NCBI GenBank assembly: GCA_903925445.1
Contig: CAIYFE010000144.1
Coordinates: 1-19,905, forward strand
Reading direction: 5' to 3'
Length of the DNA: 19,905 nt
Origin: an uncultured Burkholderiales bacterium
GTDB lineage: Bacteria > Pseudomonadota > Gammaproteobacteria > Burkholderiales > Burkholderiaceae_C
The position numbers were made by a program, and so were the translations under genes. This document shows, one piece after another, positions 6,506 through 14,755 of the stretch; position 1 is the first letter of the stretch, and each line of letters opens with the position of its first letter. Below the pieces are notes generated by a model, which ran no database searches, was not told the DNA's origin, and worked only from the letters and a program-made list of their open reading frames with translations.

Positions 6506-7131
6506 ACCAGCAAGCCCAAGGTGGCATCCAAATAATCCAGCGGTGAGCGCTTGAACCCAGTGCGCACAAAGCGCTGCAAACTGCCCAACACCAACGACAC
6601 CAAAGCCGCCGCGCGAACTTGCGCATCAACGCTGGGTGCGGCCGATTGTTGCTGTGTCGCTTCTTCGCGCAAGACCTGACGCAGCGACAACTCCAGCTTG
6701 TCAAACAAGTGGTTGATGCGTTGCTGCAAGCGCTCGTTTTCCAGCACCAGCGCGTCTCCCACCATGACGCGGCTCATGCCGGGATTTTTTTCAGCGAACT
6801 GCAACACGATTGACACCATGTGGGCGGCTTTTTCGGCGCCGCTGCCCTCGCGTTGGTCAATTTGCTGAATCAGTCCAAACAAGCTGTGCTCGATGAAATC
6901 GATCAAGCCCTCAAACATTTGCGCCTTGCTGGCAAAGTGTCGATACAAGGCCGCTTCGCTCACCGACAACTGCGCCGCCAAGGAGGCCGTGGTGATGCGA
7001 TCGGAGCCCGGCTCTTCGAGCATGGCCGCCAGCGTTTGCAAAATTTGCTCGCGCCGTTCACCGGGTTTCATGCGCTGGCGTTTGACCGCCGAGGCGGCAT
7101 CAGGCGTTGGGGCAAGGGCTTCGTCAGACAT
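6502..7131 (-). CDS. slmA: Nucleoid occlusion factor SlmA (TetR family)
   Basis: A 209-residue TetR-fold DNA-binding protein. SlmA binds specific chromosomal palindromes and blocks FtsZ ring assembly over the nucleoid. The N-terminal helix-turn-helix is ITTASLAAQLSVSEAALYRHFASKAQMFEGLIDFIE (about 46-81; only part needed for recognition is VSEAALYRHF), which matches SlmA rather than generic TetR repressors, as do RINHLFDKLELSLRQVL and the end region RFVRTGFKRSPLDYLDA. The N-terminal 20 residues are a variable Ala-rich lead. It is the last gene of the NYN-argB-slmA unit, 30 bases after argB, an arrangement I regard as usual in Comamonadaceae. The stop overlaps that of the convergent dehydrogenase gene. 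Confidence 0.92.
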   Translation of the reverse strand: MSDEALAPTPDAASAVKRQRMKPGERREQILQTLAAMLEEPGSDRITTASLAAQLSVSEAALYRHFASKAQMFEGLIDFIEHSLFGLIQQIDQREGSGAEKAAHMVSIVLQFAEKNPGMSRVMVGDALVLENERLQQRINHLFDKLELSLRQVLREEATQQQSAAPSVDAQVRAAALVSLVLGSLQRFVRTGFKRSPLDYLDATLGLLV

Positions 7132-7161
7132 GGCAAGTGCGGGTGATCAAGCCCACAGGGG

Positions 7162-8034
7162 TTAGTACGAGCGAATCATGGTACCGAAGGCTTGATCGGT
7201 CAAGACTTCCAGCAGCATGGCGTGCGGCACGCGTCCATCGATGATGTGAACAGCTTTGACGCCGCTCTTGGCTGCATCTAATGCGCCCGCGATCTTAGGA
7301 ATCATGCCACCGCTGATCGTACCGTCTTCGCACAGTTCATCGATGCGCCGGGGCGAGAGCTCTTCCAGCAAATTGCCTTGCTTGTCGAGCACGCCTCGGA
7401 TGTTGGTGAGCATCAACAATTTTTCAGCTTGCAACACCGTGGCGAGCTTGGCAGCCACCACATCGGCGTTGATGTTGTAACTTTCGTTGTCGTCACCAAA
7501 CCCGATCGGGCTGACCACCGGTATGAAAGCGTCATCTTGAAGTGCTTGAACCACGCTGGGATCGATGCTCACGATGTCGCCGACCGAGCCCACGTCGTAT
7601 TCTTTGCTGGGGTCTTGTTGGTCGTGCAAACGCAACTTGCGGGCGCGGATCATGGCGCCATCGCGACCCGTCAACCCAACGGCTTTGCCGCCGGCTTGGT
7701 TGATCAAGCCCACAATGTCTTGCTGCACCTCACCGCCCAACACCCACTCGACCACTTCCATGGTTTCATCGTCGGTGACGCGCATGCCTTGAATGAACTC
7801 GCCTTTTTTGCCCAGTCGGTTCAAGGCGTTTTCAATTTGCGGGCCGCCACCGTGCACAACCACCGGATTCATGCCCACCAGCTTGAGCAACACCACATCT
7901 TCGGCAAATGCTTTTTGCAACGCGGGGTCGGTCATGGCGTTGCCGCCGTATTTGATGACCAAGGTTTTGCCGTGAAATTTTCGAATGTAGGGCAGGGCTT
8001 GCGCCAAGATTTCTGCCGAATTCAAGTTGCTCAT
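7162..8034 (-). CDS. argB: N-acetylglutamate kinase ArgB
   Basis: ArgB phosphorylates N-acetyl-L-glutamate with ATP, the second step of arginine synthesis and often the arginine-feedback step. The 290-residue protein is full length for the family. Key blocks are VIKYGGNAM (K28), VVVHGGGPQI (58-67), GLTGRDGAMI, NINADVVAAKLA (substrate-binding Asn) and the nucleotide-site region ISGGMIPKIAGA. The ATG at 8034 has GGAG about 12 bases upstream, and lies 20 bases after the NYN-domain gene, with slmA 30 bases downstream, so the three are likely one transcript. Nothing unusual in the sequence. Confidence 0.97.
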   Translation of the reverse strand: MSNLNSAEILAQALPYIRKFHGKTLVIKYGGNAMTDPALQKAFAEDVVLLKLVGMNPVVVHGGGPQIENALNRLGKKGEFIQGMRVTDDETMEVVEWVLGGEVQQDIVGLINQAGGKAVGLTGRDGAMIRARKLRLHDQQDPSKEYDVGSVGDIVSIDPSVVQALQDDAFIPVVSPIGFGDDNESYNINADVVAAKLATVLQAEKLLMLTNIRGVLDKQGNLLEELSPRRIDELCEDGTISGGMIPKIAGALDAAKSGVKAVHIIDGRVPHAMLLEVLTDQAFGTMIRSY

Positions 8035-8054
8035 GCGGTGGTCTCTCCAGCGAG

Positions 8055-8924
8055 TTATTCCATGTGTTCGACTTGGGGTTGAGCTTGTGCTTGCGCCGCC
8101 TGCGGGCCGAGCACCAAGTCGCGCACCATTTCGCGCAAGAGTTTTTTCTCTTGAAAGCTCAAAGCACGTTCGAGAACGCGGCGCACGCCAAGCAACAGTT
8201 GGCGATCCACCTCTTGCGGGATGCCGCGTGTGTTTTGCAATTCTTCACGCAACTCTTCGCGCAAGTCTTCGGGTTCTTCTGCCCACCATGCGTTGATGAC
8301 GGTGCCCAGTTGCTCGCGCAGTTGTTCTGGATCCAGCGCTGGCGCAGCATGCACGCTGCTTGCACCGTGGCGGGGGTGACCACCTTCGCGCAGACCTTGC
8401 ACGTTGAGCACCACACGGCGATCGGCTTGCGCCAGCAAACGCGCCCAACCTGGATCGTCGCGTTGCAGTTGACCCATGTTGCGCACCGCGTCGTCGGCCA
8501 AGAGGTGAACCGACAAGCCATGTAATTGGGCGTCGTCGATCAGACCCAGCAAGCGCTCGTCGTCGCTGCCAATGAGCACATGCTCGCAAGCGTTGCGTTC
8601 GGCCAGGCGTTTGAGATCGGCGCTCATGGCACGCAGCATCGACACGCCGCCGTCTTGGCTGTGCGGTTGCACAGCACGGGTGACTTGTCCATCGACCACC
8701 AAGTCGTCAGAGCTGTCGCTGTACCAATAAATGCGCTGCACTGCGACTTCTAAACCGTTATGCGCCAAGGCACTGGACAACATGTTGTTGAGTTGAAAAC
8801 GCACCGCATCTTGTGCGCCGTCGGCTTGGCCTTGCAACCATGCCAAAAAACGCGCATCGATGAGCGCAATACAAGATTCTTGGCCAGCACCAGCGGCCGA
8901 TGGGGTGAAATGTTGACGTTTCAT
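8055..8924 (-). CDS. NYN (PIN-like) domain protein of unknown function
   Basis: A 289-residue soluble protein whose first half looks like a NYN/LabA-type PIN-fold nuclease domain: a beta strand ending in an acidic residue (CIALIDARF, D23), IYWYSDSSDDL, a helix SADLKRLAERN, and the strand-acid block HVLIGSDDERLLGLIDDAQ. These are the positions where the family carries metal-binding aspartates, although the canonical second motif is altered to GSDDER. The second half (from about 190) is acidic and helical, with many Glu/Arg (EELREELQN, LLREMVRDL) and no recognised domain; it could mediate protein contact. ATG 8924 is preferred over an upstream in-frame ATG because the upstream 20 residues are hydrophobic noise. 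It heads the NYN-argB-slmA unit and is divergent from galE. Activity unknown. Confidence 0.75.
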   Translation of the reverse strand: MKRQHFTPSAAGAGQESCIALIDARFLAWLQGQADGAQDAVRFQLNNMLSSALAHNGLEVAVQRIYWYSDSSDDLVVDGQVTRAVQPHSQDGGVSMLRAMSADLKRLAERNACEHVLIGSDDERLLGLIDDAQLHGLSVHLLADDAVRNMGQLQRDDPGWARLLAQADRRVVLNVQGLREGGHPRHGASSVHAAPALDPEQLREQLGTVINAWWAEEPEDLREELREELQNTRGIPQEVDRQLLLGVRRVLERALSFQEKKLLREMVRDLVLGPQAAQAQAQPQVEHME

Positions 8925-8936
8925 GAAAGTACTAAA
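8925..8936. promoter_or_regulatory. Possible SlmA-binding-like palindrome
   Basis: GAAAGTACTAAA directly precedes the NYN-domain gene. Its core AGTACT is identical to the core of the E. coli SlmA site GTGAGTACTCAC, and 8 of 12 positions agree. As slmA is the last gene of this transcription unit, it could be an autoregulatory site, but a 6-base core can occur by chance. Confidence 0.2.
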
Positions 8937-9041
8937 AAAGCTAATGGATAAAAACCAGCGAAATTCAGGCGCTAAGAAAGACAAGACCTGAACTTACCTA
9001 TTCTAGGGCTTTCGCGGATGCAATGCAGAGATAATTCATGC

Positions 9042-10064
9042 ATGCAAGATCCAATTTTGTTAACTGGCGGTACCGGCTTCATCGGCGCGCACACAGCCAC
9101 GGCATTGGCGTCGGCGAAGTTGCCATTTGTCATTTTGGATAACCTGTCCAACAGCAGCGCCAAGGTGTTGGATCGCTTGGCGCGACTCAATGCCTCGCCG
9201 CTGGCGTTTGTCAACGCCGATGTGCGCGATGCGCAAGCGCTGGACGCGGTCTTTGCTCGCTTCAAGTTCTCGGGCGTGATTCACTTTGCTGGACTCAAAG
9301 CCGTGGGGGAATCGGTGGCACAACCGTTGCGCTACTTTGACAACAACGTCAACGGCACGTTGCAACTTTTGCAAGCCATGCAACGCGCTGGCGTTAAAAA
9401 AATTGTCTTCAGCTCCTCGGCCACGGTCTACGGCGACCCCGCCTCGGTGCCGATCCGCGAAGACGCTGCGTTGAGCGCAACCAACCCCTATGGCCGCAGC
9501 AAGCTGCTGTGCGAAGACATGCTGCGCGAACTGGCACGCGTGGACAACAGCTGGAAGATTGCACTTTTGCGCTACTTCAATCCCGTAGGCGCACATGAAA
9601 GCGGCCTTTTGGGTGAGTCGCCACACGGCGTTCCCAACAACTTGATGCCTTTCATGACCCAAGTGGCGATGGGGCAACGGGAGCACTTACAAATTTTTGG
9701 CAACGACTACGACACGCCCGATGGCACAGGCATGCGCGACTACTTGCACGTCATGGATTTGGCGCAAGGCCATTTGGCGGCCTTGCAAGCACTTGATGCG
9801 CCCAAACTCTTGACCGTCAACTTGGGCACCGGCCAAGGCGTGAGCGTCAAGCAGATGGTGGATACTTTTGCCCGCGTCACTGGGGTGCCCATCGCGCATC
9901 GTTTCGTGGCGCGTCGCCCAGGTGATATCGCGCAATGCTGGGCCGACCCAACCTTGGCGCAACAACTGTTAGGCTGGAAGGCTCAACTCGGGCTGGATCG
10001 CATGTGTGCTGACGCGTGGCGTTGGCAATCGATGAACCCTCAAGGCTTTGACACTTCGCTATGA
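9042..10064 (+). CDS. galE: UDP-glucose 4-epimerase GalE
   Basis: GalE interconverts UDP-glucose and UDP-galactose (some members also the N-acetyl forms) and supplies the following glycosyltransferases. The 340-residue length is normal. The NAD-binding motif is LTGGTGFIGAH (7-17), the catalytic serine/threonine region is SSSATVYGD (124-132), and the YxxxK pair is Y150/K154 in NPYGRSKLL. Later blocks GTGMRDYLHVMDLAQGH and NLGTGQGVSVKQM are typical. I take ATG 9042; an ATG at 9018 would add eight residues before the Rossmann strand. The stop TGA overlaps the start of the GT4-phosphoglycosyl transferase gene (ATGA), marking it as the first gene of the glycan operon. It is divergent from the NYN gene across 117 bases with only weak promoter-like signals. 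Confidence 0.95.
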   Translation: MQDPILLTGGTGFIGAHTATALASAKLPFVILDNLSNSSAKVLDRLARLNASPLAFVNADVRDAQALDAVFARFKFSGVIHFAGLKAVGESVAQPLRYFDNNVNGTLQLLQAMQRAGVKKIVFSSSATVYGDPASVPIREDAALSATNPYGRSKLLCEDMLRELARVDNSWKIALLRYFNPVGAHESGLLGESPHGVPNNLMPFMTQVAMGQREHLQIFGNDYDTPDGTGMRDYLHVMDLAQGHLAALQALDAPKLLTVNLGTGQGVSVKQMVDTFARVTGVPIAHRFVARRPGDIAQCWADPTLAQQLLGWKAQLGLDRMCADAWRWQSMNPQGFDTSL

Positions 10065-12826
10065 AAAATTCTGACGACGGCACCCTTTCCCTTTTTGGTG
10101 ACGACCCCGCGCCGCCCCCGGCGCCCGCGCCCGAACCCAAAAAGCCACGCGCCAAGCGTCAGATCAAACTCAAAGTCGCCGACCAAGAAGTCGCGCCTGC
10201 CGTCTCACCCACGCCAACGCCAACTTCAACGCCAGAACCTGCGCCTGCCGATCAAGCGTCGGCCTTGTCTTTGCCGGCTTTGGCGGCACAAATGGCCGCC
10301 CAGTCCAGCGATGTCGAAGAACCGGACGCCGCGCCCACATTGCCCGTGCCCCGTCGCAACACGCCTTGGTCGGCAGCGCTGCAAGCCAAGGCGGCGCAAC
10401 CGCACGTCATGCTGGTCATCACGCGAGGCGAAATGGGTGGCGCACAAAGCCATGTGTTGGCGCTTTGTCAGAGCCTGCGCGCACGGGTCAAGTTCAGCGT
10501 GGTGATTGGCGAAGCAATCCACTCTGCTTTGAGTCAGCAACTGCGTGCGTTGGATGTTGAGGTGTTTGAGCTGCCCAGCTTGACCGAGTCTTTGCTGCCC
10601 TGGCGTTTGTGGCCCGCACTCAAGCAACTCATTGCGTTGATTCAAGCACAGTCGCCAGACATCGTGCATGCGCACAGCGCCATCGCTGGTCTTTTAGGAC
10701 GCTTGGCGGCCAACGCCACCCAGCGCCCTGTGGTCTACACCGTGCATGGATTTGCCTTCAAGCCCCAAGCGCCTTGGTTGCGCCGGCACTTGGCGCGCTG
10801 GGCCGAGCGGGGCGCGGCGCACCTGACCTCGCAGATGATTTGCGTGTCCAAGCACGAACGTGAATTGGCGCTTGATTTACCGCTGGACGCCTCGCGCATC
10901 CACACCATCCCCAACGGCATCGCAGCGCTGCCGGCTGCGGCCAAAGCGCCAAGCGACGAAGTTGGCCAAGCGCAACAGGCCAAACTGCCCCGCATCGTGA
11001 TGGTGGCGCGCATGAACGCTCCCAAGCGCCAAGACCTGTTGCTGAAAGCCGCAGCCTTGGTGCGTGACGCGCTGAGTTACGAGTTGCCCTTGACCTTCAT
11101 TGGCAGCGGCCCGCTGCTCAAGCAGCACCAAGACTTGGGCGACTCGCTGGGCTTGGAGCAGGTGACGTGGTTGGGTGACATTGACAACGTCGCACAGCAC
11201 CTCAACCCCCACGATATTTTTGTGCTGCTGTCTGACCACGAAGGCATGCCCATCACCGTGATCGAGGCGATGCGCGCAGGCATGCCCATCTTGGCCAGCG
11301 ACTTGCCTGGCATTCGCGAGCAAATCTTGCACAACCAAGAGGGGCTGCTGTGCCACAACACGCCCGAGTCGGTGTGCGAGTCCTTGCTGCAACTGGTGCG
11401 CGACCCTTATGTTGGCAAGCGCTTGGGGCGAGCCGCGCAACTGCACTTTGAGCAAGCCTTCAGCGCCGAGCGCATGGCCACGCGTGTGTGGGATGTCTAC
11501 CAACTGTGTTTGCAAGAAGAAACCTCGCAAGCCCCCGCCAGTTTGGGCACCAGCTTGGTGTCGGCGGCTGTGCAGCGGCGCGACGCGCTGCAAAGCTGGA
11601 CGCTTTGGGGCGCTTGGCTGCTCATTCCCAGCCTGATGTTGGCGCAGCTGTTGCAAGACAGCGGCGTGATGACTTACCAATTTGGGCAAACCATTGGCTG
11701 GTGCGTGCTGCCTTACTTCATTGCGTCTCAGCTCTTGATGCGCAACGCCCACTTGCCGGTGGCTGAGCGCAGCGGCGTCTTGTGGGTGTCTACCTTGGCG
11801 CCTTTTGCCTTGACGCCTTTGGGCTTTGCGCTGTTGCAGCAACCCTACTCTCGCGCTGCCGTGCTGTGGGCGTATGCCGTGACCACGCTGTGGTTGTGGT
11901 GGGGCTATCGCCGCCGCGTGGCCTCGCGGGCGCTGCGCATGGCTTACTTTGATGCGCAAGTGCCTCAACAATTGCGGGCGCTGCTTGAACCTCAGGTGTT
12001 GTCGCCCACTGAGCTGCACTGGGTGGCATGGCAGCCTCACACCAAACAAGCCTTGCCGGCATGCGACGGCTTGGTCATCGACCCTGGCGCCGACGCCAGC
12101 GACGAACGCACTCGCTTGCTGAGCCAACTCAAGATGCAGCACCTGCGCCTGTACAGTGTCGAGTCGGTGGCCGAGTTGCTCAGTGGCCGCAAGATGTTGC
12201 CTAGCGCCCACAACAGCTTGTGGGAGATCGACAACGACCCCGGCTACGACCGCGTCAAGCGCCTGATGGATTTGCTCTGCGTGATTGCATTGGCACCGAT
12301 TTGGCTACCTCTGAGCGCAGCGGTCGCGCTGGCGGTCAAGTTTGACTCGCCGGGCCCTGTGTTGTTTGTGCAAACCCGCGTGGGTCGCAACGGACGCCAC
12401 TTCAACTTGTACAAGTTCCGCAGCATGGTGCACGGCTTGCAAGCGCCTGGGGTGGACTTTGCGCGCGCCGATGACCCGCGCATCACGCGTGTGGGTCGCT
12501 TCATTCGTCGCACCCGCTTGGATGAGTTGCCACAGTTGGTCAACGTCTTGATCGGGCAAATGAGTCTGATGGGCCCGCGCCCAGAGCAAGTGCCCTTTGT
12601 GCGTGAATTTGCCAGCTCGATTCCCAGCTACCCCTACCGACACTTGGTGCGCCCAGGCCTGACGGGATGGGCGCAAGTGCAGCAAGGCTACGCCGACAGC
12701 GCCGAGGCCACACGCATCAAGCTCAGCTATGACCTCTACTACGTCGAGCACTACTCGCTGGCGCTGGACTTGCTGATCGCGGCCAAGACCTTGAAGATCG
12801 TCTTCACAGGCTTTGGTGCGCGCTGA
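10061..12826 (+). CDS. Fusion of GT4 glycosyltransferase with membrane phosphoglycosyl transferase (sugar transferase)
   Basis: A 921-residue two-enzyme protein. Residues 14-110 are a Pro/Ala-rich, partly basic disordered lead. Residues 115-485 are a GT-B glycosyltransferase of family 4: ITRGEMGGAQSHVLAL, HAHSAIAGLLGRLA, VVYTVHGFAF, VARMNAPKRQDLL and the EX7E motif E394/E402 in DHEGMPITVIEAMRAG. Residues about 510-615 hold roughly four membrane helices, 620-712 a soluble segment placed like the CoA-binding-like domain of WbaP/WcaJ, and 730-921 the phosphoglycosyl transferase (PF02397) with FDSPGPVLFVQTRVGRNG, YKFRSMV, the catalytic D821-E822 in RTRLDELPQL, and SLMGPRPE. It should transfer a sugar-1-phosphate to undecaprenyl phosphate and may add the second sugar itself. 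No stop or frameshift interrupts the fusion; the GT4 part is complete. Sugar specificity unknown. Confidence 0.92.
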   Translation: MKNSDDGTLSLFGDDPAPPPAPAPEPKKPRAKRQIKLKVADQEVAPAVSPTPTPTSTPEPAPADQASALSLPALAAQMAAQSSDVEEPDAAPTLPVPRRNTPWSAALQAKAAQPHVMLVITRGEMGGAQSHVLALCQSLRARVKFSVVIGEAIHSALSQQLRALDVEVFELPSLTESLLPWRLWPALKQLIALIQAQSPDIVHAHSAIAGLLGRLAANATQRPVVYTVHGFAFKPQAPWLRRHLARWAERGAAHLTSQMICVSKHERELALDLPLDASRIHTIPNGIAALPAAAKAPSDEVGQAQQAKLPRIVMVARMNAPKRQDLLLKAAALVRDALSYELPLTFIGSGPLLKQHQDLGDSLGLEQVTWLGDIDNVAQHLNPHDIFVLLSDHEGMPITVIEAMRAGMPILASDLPGIREQILHNQEGLLCHNTPESVCESLLQLVRDPYVGKRLGRAAQLHFEQAFSAERMATRVWDVYQLCLQEETSQAPASLGTSLVSAAVQRRDALQSWTLWGAWLLIPSLMLAQLLQDSGVMTYQFGQTIGWCVLPYFIASQLLMRNAHLPVAERSGVLWVSTLAPFALTPLGFALLQQPYSRAAVLWAYAVTTLWLWWGYRRRVASRALRMAYFDAQVPQQLRALLEPQVLSPTELHWVAWQPHTKQALPACDGLVIDPGADASDERTRLLSQLKMQHLRLYSVESVAELLSGRKMLPSAHNSLWEIDNDPGYDRVKRLMDLLCVIALAPIWLPLSAAVALAVKFDSPGPVLFVQTRVGRNGRHFNLYKFRSMVHGLQAPGVDFARADDPRITRVGRFIRRTRLDELPQLVNVLIGQMSLMGPRPEQVPFVREFASSIPSYPYRHLVRPGLTGWAQVQQGYADSAEATRIKLSYDLYYVEHYSLALDLLIAAKTLKIVFTGFGAR

Positions 12827-12829
12827 GCC

Positions 12830-13849
12830 ATGACCTCAACACGGCGGATTTTGTTGCTCGAAGATGCCGCGTGGGGCGGCGTACACACCTTGTGTCGCAC
12901 CCTGCAAGAGGCCTTGCAAGCACAAGGTTGGCAAGTGGATGCGGTCAACTGGCGCGACACCTCGTGGCGCGCCTTGATCGCCCAAGCAAAACAAGCCGAT
13001 GTGATCGTGGCCAGCCACAACTTCGGCCCCACCTACGCAGGCGTGGTCTTGAAGTGGTTCACCGGCAAGCCTTTGGTGTCTTGGGTGCATGGACCCTTGG
13101 TGGACGTCTTGCACCAATCGCGCGCATCAGGCTTGAAGCGGCTGCAACTGCGTTGGTTTTATGCGCAAGTCACGCGCTTTGTTTGTGTTTCGCGCACCAC
13201 GCAAGACAGCCTCTTGGTCTTCCTGGGCCGCAAGGCGCAGACACGCACCCAAGTCGTGCTCAATGCCTTGGCGCCCTTGCCCCCAGGACAAACTTTGCAT
13301 GTTCACGCACCGCACGGTTCGCAAGACGCGCTGCCGCCTTTGTTGCTGGGCTATGTCGGGCGCTTGGCAGAAGAAAAACGCCCAGGCTTTTTGCTCGAGA
13401 CTTTGCGTGAGCTGCCCGAAGTGGCCCAGCTGGGTGTGATTGGCGAAGGACCTTTGCGACGCAAGCTGGTGCACGACGGCATGGACTTGTTGCAGCAAGG
13501 TCGCCTGCACTTTTTAGGCAAACACCCACGCGGCGCGAGCTTGTACCAACCCTGGCAAATGACCCTGCTGGCCTCGCGCTATGAAGGCTTTGGCATGGCC
13601 GCGCTGGAGTCTTTGGCCTGCGGCGTGCCTTGCGTGGCGTTGCCCATTGCGGCCATGCGCGAGCTCTACGACTTGGACGCGCCTTACTTGCTGGCACGCG
13701 GCGACACACCCATCGCCTTGGCCGAAGCCGTGATGGCGGTGATGAGTTTGCCCGCCCATCAGGTGCAAGCCGACATGGCGCGCATCGTCGCGCGACACAC
13801 GCTGAGCAACTTCACCCAAGCTTGGCAAGAGGTGTTGCAGGCATGTTGA
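12830..13849 (+). CDS. Glycosyltransferase family 4 protein
   Basis: A 339-residue retaining glycosyltransferase with GT-B fold, expected on the cytoplasmic face extending the lipid-linked unit. The N-domain has EDAAWGGVHTLCRTL with its glycine-rich loop, SHNFGPTY, SWVHGPL and FVCVSRTTQDSL; the C-domain has GYVGRLAEEKRPGFLLE (nucleotide-sugar-binding Arg/Lys), VIGEGPLRRKL and the EX7E pair E252/E260 in YEGFGMAALESLACGVPCVA. It begins three bases after the fusion gene's stop and its last seven bases overlap the start of the next glycosyltransferase gene, so translation is likely coupled. Donor and acceptor cannot be deduced. Slightly short for the family, but both domains are there. Confidence 0.9.
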   Translation: MTSTRRILLLEDAAWGGVHTLCRTLQEALQAQGWQVDAVNWRDTSWRALIAQAKQADVIVASHNFGPTYAGVVLKWFTGKPLVSWVHGPLVDVLHQSRASGLKRLQLRWFYAQVTRFVCVSRTTQDSLLVFLGRKAQTRTQVVLNALAPLPPGQTLHVHAPHGSQDALPPLLLGYVGRLAEEKRPGFLLETLRELPEVAQLGVIGEGPLRRKLVHDGMDLLQQGRLHFLGKHPRGASLYQPWQMTLLASRYEGFGMAALESLACGVPCVALPIAAMRELYDLDAPYLLARGDTPIALAEAVMAVMSLPAHQVQADMARIVARHTLSNFTQAWQEVLQAC

Positions 13850-14748
13850 TTCACTTCATCCGCAACGGCCCCGCCTACCTGCCCGAACTTGCGGCTTATG
13901 CCGACTTCTTAAAAGACAGAGGCCACGAGGCCTGCGTCCACGACACATCTCACAGCGTCCCTGGCGACGCGCGCGTGGTCTGGTGGATGTGTGGCTCGGT
14001 GTCTTGGCGTGAATCGCGTCGGCTGCGCCGTGCTGTGCACGTGCACGAGTACGCCTCGGCCTCGGTGCCGCCGCACTCCAAGCTCAAAGACTGGGTCAAG
14101 CGGCTGGGTCACCCCAAGCCCGACTTTGCGATCTACCAAAACAACTGGGTGCATGAGCAGCTGAGTTTTTACGATGTCCCCTACGCCTTGCGTGACATGG
14201 GCGTCTCAGACACCTTCTTGGCGGCACAGCATGCGCACTGGCCCGCGCCCGAGTTTGACTTTGTGTACCTCGGCGAGATGGGGCGGTTGCTGCCCTTCTT
14301 GCCAGTGCTGCACGCCCTGCACAACGCGCAGCGCAGTGTGTTGTTGGTGGGCGAGGTTCCCGCACAACTGCAAGCGCAACTGCCCGAATCGGTACGCACA
14401 ACGGGTCGCGTGCCGCACGAGGTGGTGCCCCAGCAGCTGCGCCGCGCGCGTTGGGGCCTGAACTTGGTCAGCAACACGCGCCCCTACAACCAGCAGACCT
14501 CGACCAAGTTGATCGAATACTGTGCCGTTGGCCTGCCCGTTGTGAGCAACGACTACCCTTGGGTGCGAGCCTTTGCAACGCGACACCAAGGCAGTTTTCA
14601 TCTCCTGAGCGACGAGCCTGCGTCTTGGGCCTTGAGTTTTGGCGAGGCGCTGCAGGCTTACCCCTACGTGGTGCCCGACGTGTCTGCGCTGCGCTGGCAA
14701 GCCATCTTGGCCGAGCTGTCTGTCTGGAAATTTTTGGGCATTCGCTGA
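13843..14748 (+). CDS. Putative glycosyltransferase (GT4-like C-terminal domain)
   Basis: A 301-residue protein predicted to add a sugar to the growing unit. The C-domain is recognisable as GT-B: FDFVYLGEMGRLLPFL (138-153), a strand VLLVGEVP (166-173), then STKLIEYCAVGLPVVSNDYPWVRAF (220-244) with the conserved Glu in the donor-site helix. The N-terminal half begins LIHFIRNGPAYLPELAAYADFL and is shorter than a complete GT4 N-domain, ending with AIYQNNWVHEQL, so family assignment is less firm than for its neighbours. Start ATG 13843 is chosen for the preceding AAGAGG and the seven-base overlap with the previous gene; the frame is open 71 codons further upstream, but that part mirrors the neighbour in another frame. 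Seven bases separate it from the flippase gene. Confidence 0.75.
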   Translation: MLIHFIRNGPAYLPELAAYADFLKDRGHEACVHDTSHSVPGDARVVWWMCGSVSWRESRRLRRAVHVHEYASASVPPHSKLKDWVKRLGHPKPDFAIYQNNWVHEQLSFYDVPYALRDMGVSDTFLAAQHAHWPAPEFDFVYLGEMGRLLPFLPVLHALHNAQRSVLLVGEVPAQLQAQLPESVRTTGRVPHEVVPQQLRRARWGLNLVSNTRPYNQQTSTKLIEYCAVGLPVVSNDYPWVRAFATRHQGSFHLLSDEPASWALSFGEALQAYPYVVPDVSALRWQAILAELSVWKFLGIR

Positions 14749-14755
14749 ACGCACC

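Noticed and set aside
8937..9041. Sigma-70 promoter for galE (TATTCT at 8999-9004)
   Set aside because: No acceptable -35 hexamer stands at 16-18 bases upstream, so I did not list it as a feature.
10085..10105. LSLF near the fusion protein's N-terminus resembles a sliding-clamp-binding motif
   Set aside because: The match is only four or five residues, the leading Gln is missing and a membrane glycan enzyme has no evident reason to bind the clamp.
10877..12211. Long open frame on the - strand opposite the GT4-phosphoglycosyl transferase gene
   Set aside because: It mirrors a well-supported GC-rich gene, is rich in His, Gln and Arg without any recognisable fold, and has no neighbours on that strand.
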